The position numbers and the translations under genes were made by a program. Of a stretch of 42,160 nt of DNA, positions 37,007 to 42,160 are shown piece by piece. The DNA is from Vibrio hibernica (GTDB lineage: Bacteria > Pseudomonadota > Gammaproteobacteria > Enterobacterales > Vibrionaceae), in NCBI RefSeq assembly GCF_015223435.1, contig NZ_VHKO01000024.1, positions 1-42,160 on the forward strand. The letters are read 5' to 3'. Under the pieces are notes generated by a model that made no database searches, was not told the origin of the DNA, and saw only the letters and a list, made by a program, of their open reading frames with translations. The number at the start of each line of letters is the position of its first letter. Within the stretch, counting starts at the first letter, position 1.

Positions 37007-38497
37007 TCAAGACTCGTTAATAATATCCGAGACAAACTGAGCTTTCGCACCCAATATTACTTGAACGCCAGAACTACCAATCATAATGACCCCCATTGCA
37101 CCCAAATCTTCTAGTGCGGCAGAATCGACTTGAGATTGATCTTTCACTTCCAAACGTAATCGTGTGATGCAAGCGGCAGAGGATAAAATATTTTGTTTGC
37201 CACCAACATGGTTAACAATTAATGCCGTAAGATCTTTATCATCTAATGTAATTTCTTTACGGATTTTATCTTCGCGGCCAACCGTTTTAACATCAAATTT
37301 ACGAATAACAAATCTAAAGACCACGTAATACAGGATCCCCATTGGCACACCAAATAAAATCACATTCAAATAGTGAGTCTGATAACCATTAAGTGATGGC
37401 AAAATACCAAATGAAATATAATCAATAAGACCAGCAGAGAACGACTTAGCAATATGTACGTCCAGCAAATACATGCTCATATACGATATACCAGCCATAA
37501 CGGCATTAAAGACATACAAAACTGGAGAAACAAAAATAAAGGCAAACTCAACCGGTTCAGTAATCCCGGTCAGAAAACACGTCAACGCTGCTGAAAATAA
37601 AATACCCGCTGCAATTTTCTTTTGATTACTTTTTGCTTCGTGATACATCGCTAAACACGCGGCTGGTAATGCAAAAAGCATCAACGGGAATTCACCCTGC
37701 ATAAACTTACCCGCACCGTGATAGGTTGAACTATCAAAAAATTTAACACCATCTTCGAACATTTTAAACCAAATCGTTTGGTCACCATGAATAATCTGGC
37801 CCGCCTCTGTCGTATAGTTACCAAAGGTGAACCAAAATGATGGGTACCATATATGATGCAAACCCAGTGGAATTAACGCACGCTCAGTCATACCAAAAAT
37901 GAATGTTGAAATAGCTTGGTTCTCACCATTAACCACAACCGATAAAGAGTCGATACCCGATTGGATATACACCCAAACTGACGGTAAAAGTAGCCCGAGA
38001 ATGAAAGCAAAAAAAGCGGTGGCAATTGGGACAAAACGTTTACCAGAAAAGAACCCTAGAAATTCAGGTAATTTAATTTTATGAAACTTATTGAACGTAA
38101 CCGCGGCAAGCACACCGGCAATCAAACCGCCGAAAACCCCTGTCTGTAGGGTTGGGATCCCCATCACCATGGCATATCGACCACCTTGCGCTGCCATTTC
38201 AGGTGTAATACCTAATGATGTACCCATTGTTCCATTCAGTACAAGCATCGCAACAACCGCTGCTAATGCCGCAATTCCTGACTCTTTTGCAAGACCAACC
38301 GCAGAACCAACTGCAAACAATAAAGCCAAATTATCAAATAAAACCCCACCCGCATTCGTCATCAGGGGCAAGTTGAATTTATCACCAAACGCAAGTAACA
38401 AGCCGGCGGCAGGTAAAATTGAAATCGGTAACATTAACGAACGACCAATAAGCGATAGCTTAGAAATCGGTTTGGATAAGAGAGCAAGCAATGACAT
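37007..38497 (-). CDS. PTS glucose-family IICB permease
   Basis: This 496-residue phosphotransferase permease imports and phosphorylates a sugar. The IIC membrane domain (about 1-390) has the family blocks SLMLPISILPAAGLLLAFGDK, KLPEFLGFFSGKRFVPIATA, GLHHIWYPSFWF and the substrate-site GITEPVEFAFIF. The C-terminal IIB domain carries the phosphocysteine in SSAACITRLRLEV. No IIA domain is present, so it should use the separate IIA-Glc (Crr). Sequence is closer to PtsG than to NagE or MalX by eye, but sugar specificity is uncertain. Start ATG 38497 has AAGGA upstream. A direct repeat lies in its promoter region, and a two-component operon with a glucose-type binding protein follows. Confidence 0.9.
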   Translation of the reverse strand: MSLLALLSKPISKLSLIGRSLMLPISILPAAGLLLAFGDKFNLPLMTNAGGVLFDNLALLFAVGSAVGLAKESGIAALAAVVAMLVLNGTMGTSLGITPEMAAQGGRYAMVMGIPTLQTGVFGGLIAGVLAAVTFNKFHKIKLPEFLGFFSGKRFVPIATAFFAFILGLLLPSVWVYIQSGIDSLSVVVNGENQAISTFIFGMTERALIPLGLHHIWYPSFWFTFGNYTTEAGQIIHGDQTIWFKMFEDGVKFFDSSTYHGAGKFMQGEFPLMLFALPAACLAMYHEAKSNQKKIAAGILFSAALTCFLTGITEPVEFAFIFVSPVLYVFNAVMAGISYMSMYLLDVHIAKSFSAGLIDYISFGILPSLNGYQTHYLNVILFGVPMGILYYVVFRFVIRKFDVKTVGREDKIRKEITLDDKDLTALIVNHVGGKQNILSSAACITRLRLEVKDQSQVDSAALEDLGAMGVIMIGSSGVQVILGAKAQFVSDIINES

Positions 38498-38557
38498 AGC
38501 AAATTCCTTTTATATTATAAACTCCGGAACATTGTACAAAGTCAGCCGCCATCTAAG

Positions 38558-38597
38558 GTTACATATTGAACTCTCTTTGTAAGCGAACTGTTACATA
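38558..38597. promoter_or_regulatory. Direct repeat GTTACATA upstream of the PTS gene
   Basis: GTTACATA occurs at 38558-38565 and again at 38590-38597, 32 bases apart, close to three helical turns. The two copies lie 61-100 bases before the PTS start, in the 339-base divergent gap shared with the M16 peptidase gene. OmpR-type regulators often bind spaced direct repeats, so this is a candidate site for the linked regulator. The rest of the gap is AT-rich; I see no clear CRP site. Confidence 0.4.
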
Positions 38598-38836
38598 GCT
38601 AATATCCGAACCCCCATCGAGATAACAATTTATACCGAAATAAATACAAATCATTTGCAGCTGCTCATTAGAAGGTCATAATTGGAAAGCCGCTGAGTTT
38701 TTTGTTTTAAACTAAATAAGTAAGACGAAAGCGAGTTCAACCTAAAATTGAATCAAATTAATCAGCATTAAAAGTCCGTCTTCCACGATTAATTTATCAA
38801 TATCAGCCAATCGTCTTCATTCAGAGGGAGTACAAA

Positions 38837-41647
38837 GTGCATATAAGTCCAAACGACACCAAACAATATCGTTATCTCACGCTTGAAAATGGGTTACGCG
38901 TGTTACTCATCCATGATGAAGATGCTCAAAAATCAGCCGCCGCCTTAGCCGTTAATGTCGGACACTTTGATGATCCTATTCACCGCGAAGGACTTGCCCA
39001 TTATCTTGAACATATGCTGTTTTTAGGGACCGAAAAATTCCCTCATGTTGGCGAGTTTCAATCCTTTATTAGTCAGCATGGTGGAAAAAACAACGCATGG
39101 ACAGGTACCGAACATACCTGCTTCTTCTTTGACATTGCCTCAAATGAGTATCCCGAAGCGCTTGATCGGTTCAGTCAGTTTTTCGTCGCGCCATTATTTA
39201 ACTCCGAGGCACTGGATAAAGAACGCCAAGCAGTGGAATCTGAATTTCGCCTAAAGTTAAAAGACGATATGCGCCGTATATATCAGGTGCATAAAGAAGT
39301 GGTTAATCCAGCGCACCCATTTTCAAAGTTCTCTGTCGGTAATGTGGAGACGCTCAGTGACATAACGGACTCGGATGGAAACCAAACCCACTCTATTCGA
39401 GATGAAATTATTAATTTTTATCAACAAAATTATTCAGCAGATTTGATGACGGCCACCTTAATCGGCCCGCATAGCTTGGCTCAACTAGAGCAAGCCGCGA
39501 CGACGTATTTCGCCGCAATACCGAATCAACACCTCGCCGGAAAATCAGTGACTCAAGCATTATTAAGACCTGAAGATAATGCTAAATTTATCACCATTGA
39601 GCCAGAAAAAGACTCTCGCAAACTCATGATAAATTTCAACTTCCCAAGTATGAATCAATTTTATCAAACCAAGCCTTTATCTTACATTGCACATCTACTC
39701 GGTTATGAAGGTGAAGGCAGTTTATTGCAGTATTTAAAAAATGAGCAACTCATCACGGCGCTCACTGCGGGTGGCGGCATTAGCGGTAGCAATTTTCGTG
39801 AATTTTCGATCAGCTGTTCATTAACAAAACTCGGGCTAACGAAAGTTGATAAAATTATTACCACCATTTTTCAATATATTGAGCTGATCAAGCAATCGGG
39901 GATCGAAGAGTGGCGTTATAAAGAAAAACAAGCCGTGCTTGAGTCTGCATTTCGTTTTCAAGAACCTTCACGCTCAATCGACACCGCCAGTCATTTAGTC
40001 ATGAACATGCAAAACTACCAACCTGATGATGTTATCTATGGTGATTATCAAATGGCGAAGTTTGATGATGCACATCTCCAACAATTAATAGCTCAATTTA
40101 CGCCTGAAAATATGCGAGTTATGGTGGTTGCCAAAGGTTTAAACTACAACCGACAAGCCAAATGGTACAACACACCTTATGCAGTGAGAAATCTCACCCA
40201 AAAAGAAATAACGCAATGGAGTACCCCACATCTGCAACCTGACATCGCGCTATCTGAGCTGCATTTGCCGGAAGAAAATCCTTATATTTGCTATAACCTA
40301 GATCCAGAACCACTTGAAAGCACGAGTGAAATACCAGAGTTGATTGAAGATAAACAAGGCTTTCGCTTATGGCACTTACAAGAAACAGAATTTAGAGTAC
40401 CGAAAGGATTAGCCTTTATTGCAATTGACAGCCCGCATGCCGTTTCGACGCCACAAACGATTGTCAAAACTCGGCTATGTGTAGAAATGTTTTTAGACTC
40501 ACTAATCCAAGAAACCTATCAAGCTGAAATCGCTGGCATGGGTTACAACTTATACGCACATCAAGGCGGTGTAACGCTGATGCTGACAGGCTTTAGTGAA
40601 AAACAAGCTCAATTATTGGATGTGATTATTCATCGTTTTGCTTCTCGTGAATTTAGCCGATCACGCTTTGATTCAATTAAACGCCAAATGCTTATCAATT
40701 GGCGTAACGCAGAAAAAGACCGCCCTGTATCGCAATTATTTAATGCCATGACCGGAATATTGCAACCTAACAATCCTCCTTATCCTGTATTGATTGAAGC
40801 ATTAGAGTCGATTGAAGTTGATGAGCTGCCCGTTTTTGTGGATAAGATGCTTTCAACATTGCATATTGAAATGTTTGTTTATGGTGACTGGACCCGAGGT
40901 TCTGCCGTTGATCTTGCCACCAGTTTAAAGAAGGCCTTACGAGTTCAAGGACAAACCTATAAAGAGTCATTACGCCCATTAGTAATGCTGGGTAACAGTG
41001 GAACTTTTCAACGCGAGTTGCACTGCGAACAAGCCGACTCTGCATTGGTTTTATATTATCAATCACCAGATGTTAATCCTAAACATGTTGCTTTATACAC
41101 CTTGGCTAATCACTTAATGTCAGCTGCTTTTTTCCATGAAATTCGCACCAAGCAACAACTCGGTTATATGGTTGGCACCGGAAACATGCCGTTAAATCGG
41201 CATCCAGGCTTAGCCCTTTATGTTCAATCACCGAATGCGGCCCCAAGCGACTTGCTTTCGTCCGTCGATGAATTTTTAAATGCCTTTTACATGGTGTTGT
41301 TAGAGTTGAATGAAGAACAATGGCAAAGCAGTAAACAAGGCTTGCTGAATCAAATCCTAGCCCCCGATAGTAATTTACGTTCTCGTGGACAACGTTTGTG
41401 GGTGGCGATAGGCAATAAAGATCTCACCTTTAATAATCGTGAGATTGTTTCAGAGGCTATCGTTAATTTAGACCGCAGTGAAATGATCCGTTTTGTGGTT
41501 AATACGCTAAAACCAAGAACCGCGAACCGCCTAGTGATGCACTCAAAAGGATTAGAGCATCAAAACGCTGAAGACTTAGACATCGGACTCGAAATTGGAT
41601 CGATTGAAGAATTCCAACTCAGGCCTAAAAATGTTGATTTAGGTTAG
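38837..41647 (+). CDS. M16 family zinc metallopeptidase (insulysin/pitrilysin type)
   Basis: The 936-residue protein has the M16 inverted zinc motif HYLEHMLFLGTEKFP (HxxEH near residue 55) and the downstream glutamate in ERQAVESEFRLKL. GGKNNAWTGTEHTCFFFD is the typical loop after it. The rest is the four-domain insulysin/pitrilysin layout, with RTKQQLGYMVGTG in the C-terminal half. Such enzymes cut peptides up to a few kilodaltons in a closed chamber. The start is GTG 38837 with GGGAG 6 bases upstream. Unlike E. coli pitrilysin there is no signal peptide, so it is probably cytoplasmic. A strong terminator follows. Confidence 0.93.
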   Translation: MHISPNDTKQYRYLTLENGLRVLLIHDEDAQKSAAALAVNVGHFDDPIHREGLAHYLEHMLFLGTEKFPHVGEFQSFISQHGGKNNAWTGTEHTCFFFDIASNEYPEALDRFSQFFVAPLFNSEALDKERQAVESEFRLKLKDDMRRIYQVHKEVVNPAHPFSKFSVGNVETLSDITDSDGNQTHSIRDEIINFYQQNYSADLMTATLIGPHSLAQLEQAATTYFAAIPNQHLAGKSVTQALLRPEDNAKFITIEPEKDSRKLMINFNFPSMNQFYQTKPLSYIAHLLGYEGEGSLLQYLKNEQLITALTAGGGISGSNFREFSISCSLTKLGLTKVDKIITTIFQYIELIKQSGIEEWRYKEKQAVLESAFRFQEPSRSIDTASHLVMNMQNYQPDDVIYGDYQMAKFDDAHLQQLIAQFTPENMRVMVVAKGLNYNRQAKWYNTPYAVRNLTQKEITQWSTPHLQPDIALSELHLPEENPYICYNLDPEPLESTSEIPELIEDKQGFRLWHLQETEFRVPKGLAFIAIDSPHAVSTPQTIVKTRLCVEMFLDSLIQETYQAEIAGMGYNLYAHQGGVTLMLTGFSEKQAQLLDVIIHRFASREFSRSRFDSIKRQMLINWRNAEKDRPVSQLFNAMTGILQPNNPPYPVLIEALESIEVDELPVFVDKMLSTLHIEMFVYGDWTRGSAVDLATSLKKALRVQGQTYKESLRPLVMLGNSGTFQRELHCEQADSALVLYYQSPDVNPKHVALYTLANHLMSAAFFHEIRTKQQLGYMVGTGNMPLNRHPGLALYVQSPNAAPSDLLSSVDEFLNAFYMVLLELNEEQWQSSKQGLLNQILAPDSNLRSRGQRLWVAIGNKDLTFNNREIVSEAIVNLDRSEMIRFVVNTLKPRTANRLVMHSKGLEHQNAEDLDIGLEIGSIEEFQLRPKNVDLG

Positions 41648-41657
41648 TCTCTTTTTT

Positions 41658-41692
41658 GCCCTCCTATGACTTATCTTCTAGGAGGGCTTTTT
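41658..41692 (+). terminator. Terminator after the M16 peptidase gene
   Basis: GCCCTCCTA (41658-41666) pairs perfectly with TAGGAGGGC (41679-41687) over a 12-base loop, followed by TTTTTG. It lies 10 bases past the peptidase stop. Confidence 0.9.
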
Positions 41693-41724
41693 GTAAGTTT
41701 ATTTTTTGACATAAAGGAAGTGAC

Positions 41725-42160
41725 ATGGAACAAATAGGCCAATATTTATTTCCACGCCCACAGCAGATAACATTGCATCAGCCCAAACAACCGAGCCAAG
41801 TATCACTCTCTATTGTGGATATTCCGACCACGATTGATGCCAAGATCAGCCACTGCTCACAAGTTAAATATCAACAAGATACTACGTTGGCAAAGCAGTC
41901 ATACCAGTTAACCATATCGTTAAATCAAATTCATATTGCCTATTGCGACTCCCAAGCTTTGCTTTATGCACATTACGTACTGCGCCAACTACTACACAAC
42001 GGCCAAGTACTTCACTGCTTAAAAATCAAAGATCAGCCTGATTTTTTAAAGCGCGGGATATTATTGGATATTAGTCGCGACAAAATACCGACTATGATGC
42101 GTTTATTTGAACTGATCGATTTGTGGTCTGAACTGCGCATCAATCAATTACAACTCTATA
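41725..42160 (+). CDS. Family 20 beta-N-acetylhexosaminidase (5' part only)
   Basis: The frame starts at ATG 41725 with AAGGAAG upstream and stays open to the window edge (145 codons). The first 110 residues are the N-terminal alpha/beta domain of GH20 enzymes; LKRGILLDISRDKIPTMMRL at about 112-131 is the start of the catalytic barrel, where RG..LD.SRD.IP is a family signature, and the window ends in INQLQLY, which leads to the next conserved EHTF-type motif. No signal peptide is visible, so it probably works in the cytoplasm on imported chitin oligosaccharides. The active-site Asp-Glu pair lies beyond the window. Confidence 0.85.
   Translation, partial: MEQIGQYLFPRPQQITLHQPKQPSQVSLSIVDIPTTIDAKISHCSQVKYQQDTTLAKQSYQLTISLNQIHIAYCDSQALLYAHYVLRQLLHNGQVLHCLKIKDQPDFLKRGILLDISRDKIPTMMRLFELIDLWSELRINQLQLY

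Noticed and set aside
38498..38836. CRP site in the PTS/M16 divergent gap
   Set aside because: I expected one before a PTS gene, but found no TGTGA-N6-TCACA match good enough to report.

Overview
The window looks like the chromosome of a gammaproteobacterium of the family Vibrionaceae. The basis is gene order and protein resemblance: ybaB-recR below dnaX, the long block fabB-pdxB-asd-fimV/hubP-truA-accD-folC-dedD-cvpA-purF, and the mnmC/yfcL/epmC/aroC/prmB/smrB/sixA neighbourhood. The sequence is AT-rich, coding is dense, and most genes are on the minus strand. I see no rRNA, tRNA, CRISPR array or insertion sequence.

Layout. (1) Positions 1-3850 are the end of an integrated mobile element: three tandem, tightly coupled tyrosine-recombinase genes on the minus strand. 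The third is cut by the window edge. The element appears to end in a core-site-like inverted repeat 14 bp past the stop codon of an intact ycgN. (2) 3865-9381 carries housekeeping genes: ycgN, ykgJ, recR, ybaB, dnaX, apt, a 39-residue membrane peptide and ybaN. dnaX has a good programmed -1 frameshift site for the short gamma form. (3) 9471-11811 holds an RssB-like response regulator and a divergent LysR-type regulator with a perfect palindrome beside its start. (4) 11927-23418 is one long minus-strand run from fabB down to purF, broken by terminators. A consensus PurR box precedes cvpA-purF. The FimV/HubP protein is short and has sixteen Glu-Thr repeats encoded by a hexanucleotide microsatellite. 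The Asd paralogue has lost its catalytic histidine. (5) 23611-28127 holds mnmC, an FMN reductase, yfcL, epmC and yicG. (6) 28302-29717 is a small accessory patch: a secreted Ig-like protein whose signal peptide is split from the body by a frameshift in a run of seven T, and a short overlapping reading frame. (7) 29973-33419 holds aroC, prmB, smrB and sixA. (8) 33555-38497 is a sugar-sensing locus: a PTS IICB permease followed by an OmpR-type regulator, a histidine kinase and a glucose-type periplasmic binding protein, with no ABC permease genes. (9) 38837-42160 holds an M16 peptidase and the start of a family 20 beta-N-acetylhexosaminidase.

The most unusual part is region 8. Its regulator, kinase and binding protein match the order and type of the Pseudomonas gltR-gtrS-gltB start, but the ABC transport genes are missing and a PTS permease lies directly upstream. 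My inference is that the binding protein acts as a periplasmic sensor subunit that tunes a PTS sugar uptake system. Other points worth a check are the trio-recombinase element end, the degenerate Asd and the homopolymer frameshift.
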